Assembly: GCA_025642065.1 (NCBI GenBank)
Contig: JAODUP010000045.1
Location: forward strand, 998,501 to 1,062,500
Direction of reading: 5' to 3'
DNA from: Paralvinella palmiformis
Lineage: Eukaryota; Annelida; Polychaeta; Terebellida; Alvinellidae
DNA length: 64,000 nt
Below, piece by piece: positions 24,603 through 35,656 of this stretch. The notes beneath the pieces were generated by a model. The model made no database searches and had not been told where the DNA came from. It saw only the letters and a program-made list of their open reading frames with translations. The translations under genes were made by a program, and so were the position numbers. Each line of letters opens with the position of its first letter. The stretch's first letter is position 1.

Positions 24603-27600
24603 CTGCATTAGTGAGACTGCAAGAACACTAATTTCACCAAGTAGGCACTCTCAGCTCTTATCCTGAACCAGGAGGCATTAGTAATTACCAATGTGTTCTC
24701 CTGAAAGGTTACGCCTTCAGAATGTTTTGGTAATAGTTTCTTAAATACTTCAATGATTCCAGTTAAATTGTTTAATGTGCTAGTGAAATTTTTACAGAAT
24801 GTTACACATTATTTGCATTGAGGTTACTGGAAGATGGATCTTCATTTTAGTAATTGGCTTTTATATAATGCAGGCATAAGGCATACACAACTAGTCATGG
24901 ATCACGGAATATCATTAATCAGTGCAAAATGTATTAGTAACAAATGGTTAGAAAAAGTAGCTTGTCTGTGCTTGTTTAAACTAAAAGTATCACAGGCCAC
25001 ACTGCAAGACCACATATTTATCATGTTCAGAACTATATAGGTCTACATTACATGCTGAGATAAAGGTGTTATAAATGAACAGTAACATCACTGACTGAAC
25101 TGTATCCCAGAGCATTGTACTTCATTATAAAATATCCCAAATTTGTTCTAAAAGATCTATGGATTTGGTACCTCCTGATGAGCTTATAGTATTTTAATAT
25201 GGAATATTGACTAGTTTTCTCAAAATTTATTCATGATATAATCAAACCTTGTAAATGACTTTAATGTAAAACAGGTAATGCTATGTGTTCTATAATACAG
25301 CTAGAATTGGTTCTCCAAAAAATGTACTGCTTTTGAACTATATATTTTAACCTGCAAGTTCACGACATATATTTGTTTTAATTGTTGGATGAACACTTTC
25401 AGAATTGTTGATCAGGTTTGCTTAATCACCCCTGGATCACATACATAATAAAACTCGACCCTCCACAAACTGATACACTGATTGACTTCTGAACATCAAA
25501 TCCAATATTGCTAAGACTTGAAAAGGCTAATTTGTTTTCAACTTGTAAACTATGTTAGATGAGACATATATTGAGATAGACTAAAAACCTCTTGGCATTT
25601 GAACATCATTTTAAAGAATTGATATGAACTGTGTCTATAGACCATTGTTATCAGAGTAGGCTGAACAGCTTTGAGAGACTGAAGCCTATGGTGGGTATTT
25701 ATAGTTGTTAACAAAGAAAACATTAATAGTCTGTCTAGTGAAAATGATTATATGACTTTGTTTAAATAAATTTGCTGATGTAACTAGCACTAATACTTGG
25801 CTTTCTTCTACGATGATGATGATGATGCCATTGATGTACAAGATGATGATGATGATTGTGATCTCCAAGAAATACTAAAACCATGGCTGAGAAGTTGTGT
25901 TGGATACTTTGCTTTGATTACTGCTTTCACTTTCAGTCACTGAGTGCCTGCGGTAGTGTCAGCGACATCACATATCTGCTATCTAAGTGTGCTCCTTAAG
26001 CCCTTTGCACAACTCGGGCTGCTGGGAGAAAGTTTTGTCACTTTTATATCTCACTCCCTGTCAAGGTTTGTATGTCAGGTAGTAAATATTTATGTTCATA
26101 TCTGAGTTTGCTGAAATATTGGCTTGATAACCACAAGCATACACATGCCTAGAAGAAAAACATATTTTAAAAACTATTATCCCTCCAAACCTGGATGGCC
26201 TATTTATATATTTAGCCTGTTCTACATATGAAAGTGGCCATAAAACAAGATTTCTTGAAACCAGGGACTTGTTTTTGTAATATATATATATATATATATA
26301 AACTATTAATTTTAAATGATTTTTAAGACTTTAAAACTGGTTGGCTATTACTGCTCTTTTTGTTACTTCTGGTGCATGATATATCCATGATAAATGCAAT
26401 AATGTTTGTGGATATCAAAGTGCTTATGGTGAAAATATATTTCTTCACTCAAGTGGCAATTACTGTAAGTTTTTGTGCTTGAAAATGTGAGTATGTTCTC
26501 TTTCAGTAGCAGCAGTGTGGAGTTGTTTAATTTAAAAAATTGGTGTTTTTGTGATGGCGTTCTATATTCATAACTGAAGCTGTGCCAGTTATATTAAGCC
26601 AGCTTTAGTAACTTGATGCTGACCTATGAACCATTACTTAATTTAGTTATACAGGAATACCTTGCTACATTTATAAAGTTGGTTTTAAAACAAAAGCAAT
26701 TAACAAAAGATTCCTTTACAGCTGACGTTTGACATCCATGGGAAACTTTTGTTATGGAGGTTTGACCTGTTTGCCTGTGATCTGTCTGTGTTGTTAGAGA
26801 TCCCTTGTTGGTTTTCAACTTTGTGTTCTTCCATTTGTCAAACTGATAGTGTTCCAGTGTGTGAACATATAGTCTTACTTATGGTTTTTATAGATTTTTT
26901 TTTTTAGATTAAGTTCATCTCTCTGGGCCAAATGTCTGTAATTAATATTCATCCTGTACATTTTTTTTGGTATTATTACAATTTGACGTAGCATTTCAGG
27001 TAAGTGCTGATGTTCATGTTATTATCTATATGCTGATGATTTCAGGTTTCTGGTTTGTGTTTCGTTGTACATTTTATAAATATGTCTAATACCATATCAT
27101 TTTGGTGTGCTTTTATTTTGCAGGTGGTGTTTGGATGGAGTGTAATAACCAGAAGAATAACTTGTGTTCATTCAGTGTTCAGAATCTGGACTTTCCTCTT
27201 ACTGAAGCTAGAATAATGATGTGGGAATCGCAGGAAATGAAAAGTTCTCATCAAGCTATTTGTGCAACTGGTATACCTGGAGATGGACAAGTTATATCAA
27301 AAATATGCAGTGATTCATCGAAAATACAGGATGATGTGAGTGTACATAGAAAATTGGATTATGTCACATGCACTCCAAAAGAACAGACTCACAACATTCT
27401 TCCTTCCCCAAGTATTAGGAGCTATCACGATGCTGTTGAGCATGATGTCACTCAGCTTGTGAACGGTGTTTCAAAAAAAGAGACTGACAGTATTGTTAAT
27501 TCCTCAAACCATTTTGTTCCTGGGCTGGGTATAAGCAAATTGATAACTTCTGATGATCCAGAAAATTCAGAAACTAGGTTACCTGTTAAATCTAGTCAGA

Positions 27601-29096
27601 CCAATTGGTACAAGAGTAATAGAGGGAAAGGACAACCTGTGAATAATGTATCAACAACAAAATTGCAATCAGCCCACCTGCAGAGAATACAGCAGATGCG
27701 TACAAAATTTTTAAAGGACAAAGATCAGTTCCAAAATAGAAGACAAACAATGGATTGTGGAATATATTCAGCTGTGACCCCAGTGATTAGTCATGGTAAT
27801 GTTCCTTCAGCAACAGACTGCCATTCTTCAAGTTACCAGTGTCACAGTATGTCAAGGCATGTTACTGAGCCAGTTCAACAAAGTTCACAGGTTGACTCGG
27901 CAAAAACAATGGAGGGCCAGTATTCTATGAAAAAAAGTGAAAATGAATCGCTTAAGCTGCAAAATTCAGTTCTTGACAAAGTGTTGAAATATCTACCTAA
28001 AGGAGCACGGTCTAAACTGTCGTTCATTGATATTGAACAACGAAGTAACCCTGAAAAGACCAAATTAAGGAACAGAAGTGGTGTTTCATTTCAGGGTTAT
28101 GTACCAAAGTGTAGTGTCATAAAGAAACAACACTGTCCTAGTGGTGAAGAGAGAATGCCATTGTCTCAGAAGGATGGAGCTAATCCAAAAGCCAAAAATA
28201 CTTTACAAAAACAACCAGACAAACCAAAACTCCTAAGTGAATCTTGTGATTACCGAAGCAGTAAGTTGAGGCTTTCAATCAGTCCCTGTCGTGGAAATGT
28301 TGAGTATATGACAAAATTAAGCCCCTTGAAAAAAAGAATGAAAAGAACTGCAGAAATATCGGATCAAACCATTACACGACAAGAATTGACAGTATCCAAT
28401 AAAAGGAAGGGAGATTGTTTAAGTCCAGTTATAATTAAAAGACACACATCGTTCCCTGTCATCAAACCAATTAGATATAATAATGAAGAAGTTGTTTGCT
28501 CCAATAATGAAGCTAACACTGAGGACTGGATGAGTCAGCCAGAAAACATTCGGAGTAACTGTGATAAAGCAGAATTGACGAAAAGTTTTAAGGAATCGGA
28601 TTATGATGTATCCAACAGTCAGTATGGATTGAGTGAATTAGAAACTGCAATTTTTCAACAAGGCAGCACGTGGATTGATGAGAACAGTGCTAATGTATTT
28701 GGTTTAGAAGAAGTTGGTCATAGTGCTGATTTTCCGGTGCTAAATCATTTCACTACATCATCTGTCAGTGCAGAAGCTGATAAAAGTAAAGATTTGTCTG
28801 TCACATCCTGGATTCAACCAACATTTAGTGACCAATCTTTCATCTCAAGATCTCCATGTGTGCCTGCTACATTTATCCCCTGTGGTGAACCTATGATCTC
28901 TTCTCAGTCTTTTACTACACAAAGTTTGCAATATTTGGGCATGGAATTTTCAGGTTTTCTGTCACCTGTGAAAAAAGGAAACCAGTTATCGTCTGAACAG
29001 AATGTTCTGTTCAGTCAGTCACCCTCAAATTCCCCCGAATCAGTGGCTGGCATACCATTCTTGCTGAATGGTAGAACAAAAGTACAGTGGTCATGA
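11310..29096 (+). CDS. USPL1: USPL1-like SUMO isopeptidase (six-exon model)
   Basis: Exons: 11310-11316 (start, tentative), 16593-16744, 18185-19026, 20784-20912, 21776-21939 and 27124-29096. All junctions are GT-AG and keep frame, giving 1088 residues, close to my recollection of the vertebrate length. USPL1 (family C98) removes SUMO from proteins and is needed for Cajal body integrity. Support: a CPLC pair at 23-26 with further Cys at 49 and 54 before YPMG, as in the USPL1 N-terminus; the nucleophile box YCWLTALLNLLVH (Cys209); two CxxC pairs (324-327, 361-364) that could bind zinc; YVTW (423-426), WMECNN (435-440) and EARIMMWE (459-466) closing the domain. Residues about 470-1088 look disordered, with a basic LKKRMKR patch that may be a nuclear signal. 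Odd: the residue before YVTW is Arg422, where a catalytic His is expected. The first exon is the weakest part of the model. Confidence 0.87.
11348..11377. repeat. 30-bp perfect palindrome in intron 1
   Basis: The arm GCCTAGCCCTAGCCT is followed immediately by its exact reverse complement. It lies about 30 bp downstream of the candidate exon 1 donor. It is built from CCTAG/CCCTAG units. Confidence 0.95.
11378..13490. other. Intron 1 of the USPL1-like gene, proximal part
   Basis: AT-rich sequence without a supported exon. It contains a short GT run at 11770 and a C10 run at 12026. No mobile element with ends was recognised. Confidence 0.45.
13498..15248 (-). pseudogene. Antisense two-exon gene remnant, family unknown, multiply frameshifted
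   Basis: Exon 1 (15248-15149) starts MATANVDVCEKNQ and ends at donor GTAAGTTG. Exon 2 starts at 14567 after TTAATTTCAG and joins in frame as LLCDDVYSQLVKCF, so splice sites are intact. Exon 2 then encodes GRGNRPKPPTGLPLTNRILL onward until a shift near 14165-14200. There a 17-bp direct repeat (14153-14169 and 14187-14203) marks a duplication 34 bp out. A second frame follows to about 13750. A third reads WVAVFYDDQFYIE and then KYLEPTKGRKDYYRWP. A fourth ends with VYQWDFEVTPVSNDGRVW and a stop near 13498. The C-terminal 'FYD..YYI...V.FLE...YRWP' layout resembles a domain I associate with uncharacterised, often transposon-linked invertebrate proteins; that link is from memory. It lies inside intron 1 of the USPL1-like gene. 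Assembly indels are an alternative to true decay. Confidence 0.65.
15833..15885. repeat. Perfect 25-bp inverted repeat with 3-nt loop
   Basis: The arm at 15833-15857 is the exact complement of 15861-15885, with AAT between them. It could extrude as a cruciform or fold as an RNA hairpin from the intron 1 transcript. The perfect match indicates recent origin or active maintenance. Confidence 0.95.
16231..16404 (+). mobile_element. tRNA-derived SINE (family B), young complete copy
   Basis: The head TGCCTCTGTGGTCTAGCAGT holds the A box and TGTTCGAATCTCGG the B box. The body ends GGCCATAAAACACCAATC with a short ATC tail. A perfect 15-bp target-site duplication, TGTACAGCTTGGGGG, lies at 16216-16230 and 16405-16419. 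It sits in intron 1, about 190 bp before the exon 2 acceptor. Confidence 0.93.
16593..16744 (+). CDS. USPL1: USPL1-like exon 2 (N-terminal zinc-binding Cys cluster)
   Basis: Acceptor TATTTTCAG at 16584-16592, donor GTGAGT at 16745, ending in phase 0. It encodes CPLCKATGK and LYQINLTEAVLLC, which correspond to the conserved N-terminal motif of USPL1. The next exon supplies the matching Cys in CTYPMG. Confidence 0.88.
16745..18184. other. USPL1: Intron 2 of the USPL1-like gene
   Basis: No coding exon seen. Its last 300 bp hold the dispersed repeat listed at 17871-18140. Confidence 0.5.
17871..18140. repeat. Unnamed dispersed repeat, copy 1
   Basis: Colinear with 34851-35066: both run from a GTAGAAGAAA-like start through CCATGTTAGTTA, TGGATCAGACAG, ATTGAATAAATATGATATGC and a 'ATCCTGGA' block to GTGGGAACC. 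Copy 1 has about 50 bp not found in copy 2. No terminal repeats or coding content were identified, so the class is unknown. Confidence 0.7.
18185..19026 (+). CDS. USPL1: USPL1-like exon 3 (catalytic Cys)
   Basis: Acceptor TATTACAG, donor GTAAGT at 19027, exit phase 2. It carries the nucleophile segment GLYCWLTALLNLLVH with the Cys codon at 18650-18652, a Lys/Gln-rich helical stretch, and a CHQC pair at its end. The Cys box is preceded by a variable region of about 140 residues. Confidence 0.92.
19027..20783. other. USPL1: Intron 3 of the USPL1-like gene
   Basis: AT-rich; contains the BED-finger relic at 19730-19918 and a GT microsatellite at about 20231-20261. Nothing else was recognised. 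Confidence 0.5.
19730..19918 (-). mobile_element. BED zinc finger relic of a hAT-type transposase
   Basis: Minus-strand translation gives VVGNFKAKCKHCPAQISAST, then KATSFKQLY and TVKHPL. This follows the BED-finger plan (CxxC, then a spaced H..H-type end) found at the N-terminus of hAT transposases and their host derivatives. The histidine end is shifted or damaged. No catalytic part is present nearby. Confidence 0.5.
20784..20912 (+). CDS. USPL1: USPL1-like exon 4
   Basis: Acceptor TTGTTTACAG, a weak donor GTCAGT at 20913, phase 2 on both sides. It encodes SIEMPILMLSKLQKDFTMSD and a CDNC pair. With CHQC at the end of exon 3 this pair may form a zinc ribbon inserted between the Cys and His boxes. 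Confidence 0.82.
20990..21130 (+). mobile_element. tRNA-like SINE fragment (family C)
   Basis: A box TAGTGCAGTTGGTA and B box GGTTTGAATCCC are spaced as in a tRNA. The sequence does not resemble families A or B outside the boxes. It lies in intron 4 and no target-site duplication was found. Confidence 0.5.
21130..21775. other. USPL1: Intron 4 remainder, no exon seen
   Basis: Contains a G-rich run at 21331-21348 followed by GTCA/GTTA repeats. Open frames here lack protein-like composition. Confidence 0.4.
21776..21939 (+). CDS. USPL1: USPL1-like exon 5 (expected His box, Arg found)
   Basis: Acceptor TTATTTTCAG, donor GTAAGT at 21940, exit phase 1. It encodes HYPLVLFVHCMHGIQG, then GKETGRYVTWIRDMK. 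In this protease fold the catalytic His normally precedes the aromatic-hydrophobic-T-W stretch. Here the codon is CGA (Arg422). Confidence 0.88.
21940..27123. other. USPL1: Intron 5 of the USPL1-like gene (5.2 kb)
   Basis: No exon was supported. It holds microsatellites at 22694-22731 (TTA), 24571-24602 (TA), 25812-25856 (GAT) and 26279-26300 (TA), plus a relic of SINE family B near 26190-26260 with its GTGGCCATAAAACA end. This long intron separates the putative His box from the acid box of the protease. Confidence 0.55.
26190..26262 (+). mobile_element. SINE family B relic (3' part)
   Basis: The segment resembles the body of the copy at 16231-16404, sharing GGCC/ATTTAGCCTG and AAGTGGCCATAAAACA. 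The tRNA-like head is gone. Confidence 0.55.
27124..29096 (+). CDS. USPL1: USPL1-like exon 6 (end of protease domain and disordered tail)
   Basis: Acceptor TATTTTGCAG, stop TGA at 29094-29096. It begins SGVWMECNNQKNN and the closing strand FPLTEARIMMWE, so it completes the protease domain. About 620 residues of Ser/Lys/Asn-rich, low-order sequence follow. The acid residue expected after W.EC is Asn (439/440) here. Asn can serve in place of Asp in some cysteine protease triads. Confidence 0.92.
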
Positions 29097-32085
29097 TCAT
29101 CCAAAAATAGTTGACATAATATGTACATCACAAAATTAATACTTTTTGGTGTTAGTCACCATTCCATAAGGTTTATTGCAATGTTTCATTTCCATGTAAT
29201 TTTATATGTTGCATTGTACGTATTGGTATTAGTAGTAAAGAGGTTTTCTACATCAGTAGTTTGGCTTCTTGTGTGCAGTTTAAACTTCATATACTCTGGT
29301 TGAAAGTTTGCTATATGTCACTAATCATAATTTTTCAATCTGATAATACTTGGTTATCGACTATTTGGCATATATATTATTTGGAGTTCTTTTACCACCG
29401 AGTTCTTTTTTATGCTTAATAGATTTGAACGATTAGCGTATCTAGATATTTGTATGAAACAAAACTAGATATTTAATATTTCTGCACCTTTACATTCTGT
29501 AATTCATCAGGGTTGTTGATTGTGAAATTAACGCCTATAGAGATCAGTACAATATATATTTGTGATCCAGCATCGATCCATCTATTTTCAATTACACGGA
29601 TCAGTTCTAATTACACAATTACGTTCCTAGATAAATTATGATTATTTTATATGACAATTACAGTTGAAAACTGCTATTGAATTACATTCTTTATAATTAT
29701 TATTTATTTTGCTGCAAAGGTGATATTTACAAATAACACATACCGAGTATTTTTTTATTCAAACATACATATCACCTGTAATTGCGTTATGATAAAACAT
29801 TCCTATCATTACATGGAGCACACAATCAAAATGATATGATCGTACCATAATTCTTTAAATGATTTTTATATGTCCATATTAATAATTTTACTAGCGTTAT
29901 ATAAAATGACCTTATTAATAATATCGAGTCTATCCGATTAGAACAAACAATACTTGTATTTATTATTACATCGGCTAGGTTTGTAGGCCTGTTCGACGTA
30001 CATCTGTCGAAGCGCGGACATGACCTGTATTCGTGGACAGTACTCCACTTCATCACGTTGACAACACGCCGTGTTTTCTGACGAGAGTCGGATTTCCAAA
30101 TGTGTTTTAGCCTTGTAATTAATATTCAAGTTAATTGGTATTGCCATTATTTAACTATTATCAGTTTTGTTTTGTTTAACCATTAGAGCTATCAACAACG
30201 ATGTCTTCCTCGATCTATCTACTATCTGTCGGATTAAGTAAAGTTCAGTTAACAATATTTAAATATTGCAAAAATGACTTGCCTCCACAATATAGTTTTA
30301 TATATTTAACGTTTCATCTTGCAAATTTAGAACACAATGGGTTGCCATCCGATATGATCTAATATGATTTTTTTTAATGTTATATACCGGTATATATATA
30401 TATATATATATATATAACTACTGTTTAAAAAATCAAATGGTACTGTAGGTATTAATGTTTCATGATTTGCTAGGCTATGCTTGCCTTCGTGTGAGTTTGA
30501 AAAATTAGAAGAAGCAGATTAGGAACTGCATGGATTGCGAATATCAAACAAAGACTAATTATAATGAGCTATTATAGTATGTGCTTCTTTCAGAACCATA
30601 ATTATGAGTTGTTACAAGCTGTGATTGTACGTACGTACTTTGATTTACTCTACTCTATTTTTGTAACTTGATGTTTATATGCGTAACATGTATTAAATAG
30701 TATTACACGACCAAGTAGTACTTTACTGGCTTCAATAGATGACAAGCTCAACATGTAGTGACGGAGTAAAATTACTTGTGAATTAGTTGACACAATTTCT
30801 TAATAGGCCTAATAATTAAAAAGTTAGAATGATGGAACAGCTAGGTATATGCTACTATATCATATTAGTATGAAATAATGTATTTAATTTTTTTAATATT
30901 GTGTTAATATCATCATTGTTTGTTACAGTTATCAACATCGTATTCTGATGATATTTATATAATTGTGCATTCAGATTTTCATACTTAAAAGTGTAATTGA
31001 TTATAGGTTAATAAGTTTGTTCATTACAATGATCAGTTATGGTAATTTGAAATATCATAATTATGGCATTTTTAAATATTACAGTTAAGGTATTTTCAAA
31101 TATTATAATATTTGCACGATTAATGGAATAGTTCTAAACCACTGAGTGACAGGAAAGCGATGTACGATGATTATACAGCACTGGAATTAAATGGGTCTTT
31201 ATTAGATAAAGCTAGTATTCTTTAGTGTGCATGCACTGGTGTAATCTGAGGAAAGATGAAATTTGTTCTGAACAAAGTTCCTGTTGATTATTTTTGTTGA
31301 TTGTGTACAGCCAGTTGATTACAAACATGGTGAAAAATATTGCTGTCTCAGTTGAAAGGTTCATGTTTAAGTACAAAGAGCTGAATTACACGTACTATAT
31401 ATATATATATATATATATATTAACTTCCTTGTTACCATATCATTTTCTGCTCTAAGTCGATAAACCTCTTTATTACGACTCAGCAAATCACTTTGGTACT
31501 CTTGAAGGAGCTCATCTTCCTTTATTGGATTTGTCTAGCAGCGAACATAATTAGCTTCAAAGTCATTAGCTGGGGCAGGGTTCTCAATACCAATGGCACT
31601 ACTACTAATGGCATCATCTGTGACTGCCACATTTCTGCTTACTGCTTGCTTTTTGCATCTAAAAATATTGCAAAAATTAAAAATTTCAGTATTGGATGAC
31701 CATGTATTCATCCAATTAAATTAAAGCCTAATTTTTCAAATTACATTGACACCTGGGATAGGCCTAATCACAATTAAATTAAGTAATTATTAATAATATC
31801 AATGAACAGTACTTTGACTTACATTATACCTATCTTGCAGTGTACATAGCTTCTCCTTTCTCAGCCAGTTTGCTTTAATTCCATGAGGTGGTGATGATGT
31901 ATGTTTCAAAATAGAGGGAACAAAGTCCACTTCATCTAGCATGTCCGACCGTTTACCTATAAAATAAAGTGTACACATTTTATTGTAAATTACCAAATAA
32001 TATGGGCCAAGCTTGCATATCATTCATTATTCGATCAACAGGCACCATACAGTATTACAGAAGATGATTTACTCGTGAGTCATGG
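29097..32085. other. 3' flank of the USPL1-like gene and intergenic DNA
   Basis: No clear polyadenylation signal was assigned. TA runs lie at 30391-30416 and 31397-31420. A possible isolated coding segment at 29938-30147 (minus) is listed separately. Confidence 0.4.
29938..30147 (-). other. Possible orphan coding segment, minus strand
   Basis: An open frame of 69 codons has a central part much richer in CG dinucleotides than the surrounding AT-rich DNA. It encodes ACCQRDEVEYCPRIQVMSAL followed by RQMYVEQAYKPSRC, with four spaced cysteines. The composition is protein-like, but I recognise no family. No convincing acceptor or second exon was found, so it may be a single exon, a relic or chance. 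Confidence 0.25.
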
Positions 32086-33470
32086 ATCCATGTAACGGTA
32101 ATGACCTTCATCAATAGTAATAATATTCTTTACAAACATCAGTATGGTTTTCGTGAGAAACACTCAACAATTCACCCAATTATACATGTATTGTGCATTA
32201 GCTAATAATTCGACTCCTAAGCAATTTACCTAATCTATTTTCTGCGACCTCTCAAAAGCATAAAGACAGACACGTTATTAAATAAATTAAATTACTCCGA
32301 GTCAGATATTGAATTCATGAACTGTGGGGTGCCATAAGGATCTATCTTAGGCCCCTTGCTATACTTAATATATGTTAATGATATATAAAAATGCACATAT
32401 ATTATCTTTTGTAGACGACATTTTTTCAGTCATTGGTGATACTGATATTTCCACCTTCTATCAAAGAGCAAATGTGGAAATGAATAACTTATTTGAATGG
32501 TTTTGTGCAAATGGTCTCTCGCTAAATAAAAGCAAAATATATGGTTTTCAAAGATGATACCAAAAATGTTGATTTTAACATCTTGGACTTTTCAGTTGGT
32601 GGTACTGATTTAGAGCAAATTGACTCTCAATTCCAAGAGAAAACCACCACATTTCTTTCGTGAAAAATAAGATTTCTCGGAAACATTATACGTGGCTCTC
32701 ATACAAGCATATATCTCATATGGTATACTAATTTGGGGAACGCCAATTCATCAATCCTTCAGAAAACTGTGTCTTTGCAGAAAAGAGCTATCCGTATTAT
32801 TAATAATGCGGGTTATAACAATCATACGGATCCTTTATTCAAAAACTGTGAAATCTTAAAATTAAGTGACATATTAATATGAAGTATGTTTGTTCATGGA
32901 CGCCTTTATTAGCAAGAGACATGCTATATCCTTCGATGGCCTATTCCGTCTAAATTCTGATGTACAGGAAAATCGCGTGACAAAGCAATCTAGTCATATG
33001 AATGTACTTCGATGTAACTCTGCACTATCCAGTAAGTTGTCGTTAGTCAATTTCCCCATTATATGGAACAATTGGAACAGTATCCTTTCCACTTGTAATT
33101 CAAGATAAAAAACTAAGAAAACCCTGAAAAGTTATATCTTAGCTACTTACTCAGCATCTGTATAATGCAACAACCCTTATTGTTGTCAATGCACACATGT
33201 CTAGGTAATTATATGATTCCTTGGTACCTGGTCCACATACTTCCAATAAACACACGACCAGACTTGCAAATACACAAACGGCATTTTATTGAGCTGACTA
33301 TAATTATTAGCTATGATTGTTCGGGGCCAATGGGAAGACAGCTTCAGCTACATTGGTCCCCCAATTTCTTTATATGTAATATAATTGTATTATGTATACG
33401 TTATTTGATATTGAAATTGGAAATAAGTACTACTACTACGATAGGCTCTATAGTCATCAGACTAGTCTAG
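32086..33470 (+). mobile_element. Decayed LINE RT fragment and 3' UTR, plus strand
   Basis: Translation in shifting frames shows HQYGFREKHSTIHPI (about 32140), CDLSKA (32240), CGVP*GSILGPLLYLIYVND (32320), a degenerate catalytic box FVDDI (32409) and ANGLSLNKSKI (32508). The C-terminal region with ISYGILIWG (32710) and IIWNNWNSI follows. The order matches RT domains of Jockey/CR1-type LINEs. The 3' part has GGGGCCAATGGGAAGACAGC, which recurs at 63800-63900. Many stops: inactive. Confidence 0.8.
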
Positions 33471-33925
33471 TGTGCGTGGCAACTCCAATTAACTCGGGGC
33501 TATAGAATAGATTACACAATATAACGTCTATATAAATATTATGAAGTGTAATTAATTTGTGTATAGCATTCAACACTTTAACGCTCAAATTGTGTTTTAA
33601 TTTAAATGTAAACAAACCTGAAACAAAGTGATCACTGCAAATAGTTTGCTGAGAAATTCTGTCAAACGTCCATTCCGAGCCGGCTTGTCCCAGTCTGCCT
33701 TCTGCTATGGAGTATGCGCGCGCATCAACTTGACCTACTTTAAATCAAAACATTCTGAAGTCATCTATACACGCAGCTAACAATATTACGTAATTCCAGA
33801 TCATCACCTAGCAGGATTGATTATAAGAAAATCAAAATTCCTACCAGACATCATAACCCCACTACTCCAGAAAGACCCCTACAAAACCAACAACAACAAT
33901 AAGGACAAACCAGACTGCTGCTATG
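33471..33925. other. Non-coding spacer
   Basis: Nothing recognised. Confidence 0.4.
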
Positions 33926-34230
33926 GATTAGTGGGTAAGAACGTCGGACTTTCGTACTCATGGTCATGCTGTACGGGAGGCCGCATGTTCGAATCCAGCC
34001 GTGGCATTATATATAGGAAAGTTTCCTTCATCCAGGCAACTATAGCAAGGTTTTCTCCGCTGAACATGCCATCTATTGTAAACTGAGGTAGCTAAGCCAG
34101 GTTAAACAATTACCATTTCGCTCATCATCATTATAACAGAAGTCAACACCAGGTGGCTGTGCCCAATAGGCGACAACCAGGGGTCTATACCCAAATTTCA
34201 ACAGGATAAGATATCGTCATCGAATCAGAG
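33926..34230 (+). mobile_element. tRNA-derived SINE (family D)
   Basis: A tRNA-like head has A box TGGATTAGTGGGTAAG and B box TGTTCGAATCCAG, followed by about 200 bp ending in GGGGTCTATACCC. It differs from families A and B. No unambiguous target-site duplication was found, so its ends are approximate. Confidence 0.6.
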
Positions 34231-34850
34231 ACTTGGAACACATTTTCTCCGTGTCTTTCATTCTTGAATTTAGTTATAACTAACTTTTACTGTAATTTAT
34301 TTCATAATAGTAGCCTAAATGTCCTGATGATAGATGGAAGCCACATGTACGTGAAGAGTACTGGTTATTCTATATCTGAAAGCTAGGAAACAAAAATGAC
34401 TTATTTATTTATATGTCTTATCCAAAGCCAAAATAAGCATGCACAAGATCGTCATGCAGTTTCTCTGAATTTATTTAGGGCACCAACACTGACTAAGTTG
34501 CTAAATCAACTTCCTCAAAATATCCCACTTTGCTCCAAAACGAGATTTTTGCCCATACAAATGCATGTCGTTAAATAAATTTAAACTAATTAACTACATA
34601 TATTTATTCATAAGTAGGCCTAGATTTATTTGCACGCATTTTTGCATAAATATTCCAAAAACTTTCTTGAATATTCAACATTTCTTTTTGAATATTCAAG
34701 ATTGTAAAAAGAAATTATGGTCATAGAAATTGTCCTTGAATTTGACAAAATCCGGAAATATCCTGGAAAAATATTGCCTGTGAAAATGTTTACTTAGAAT
34801 TTAAAAAAAAACGTGAATAAATATTATGTCTGATAAAGAAAACTTCTATT
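34231..34850. other. Non-coding spacer
   Basis: AT-rich; no gene or bounded repeat recognised. GAATATTCAA-like motifs recur at 34660-34700. Confidence 0.4.
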
Positions 34851-35066
34851 GCAGAAGAAAGAGTACCAGTACATTGTCTTGATATACCATGTTAGTTAAA
34901 ATTTAAATAAAAGTGGATGGATCAGACAGCTACATTGAATAAATATGATATGCTTTTTCGCACATATCTTGATTTATTACTTTTATATCTTGTATAATGT
35001 ATCCTGGAGAATGGTACCTTTGTCCTGTAAAATAATTTGTTCTTGGTTGTGGGAACCATGAATGAG
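34851..35066. repeat. Unnamed dispersed repeat, copy 2
   Basis: Colinear with 17871-18140, lacking an internal segment of about 50 bp after TGGATCAGACAG. It ends at TTGTGGGAACC. The CCTGGAAAA block seen in copy 1 also occurs just upstream at about 34760, so the element may extend left. Confidence 0.7.
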
Positions 35067-35617
35067 CTTCCGGAAGTATTACATCACAAGACGGGCGGGA
35101 AATTATCGAGTGACCTCCGAAACAATTGATCATTCCAAATATTGGCACAACCCAGTTCACAATCTAATATGCTTCACGATATCACCTTGTCAAGAATCTA
35201 GTAGGCAGAAAAACTTGACTTTGTTGAGACCGTTAATTCACCAATTTTACCAATATCGCAGCCATACCATAGATGAATTAGATTAAATGTCATCAGTGCT
35301 GGTCAATTGATATCCATGACATTAACAAAATATAACTAAGTTTGACCACCAAGTAAGTTTATGTAACGTACGTTGTACTAACGTAATTGAATAACCTAAT
35401 TGCCACGTTGTGCATGCATATGTTTCATATAATGTATTTATTGAGCTTGCCAACCAGAGTTATTCATTTTATATTCACCCACCTAATTGCACTCACTACT
35501 GATAATCATATAATCTGCTTCTCAATTACGTGAAAATGACGTTATTATTACGTTATTACTTCCATAACCCGAATACAACCAAACAATAATGTTATCATTA
35601 CATTATGTGTTAGTTGG

Positions 35618-35656
<39 letters not shown>

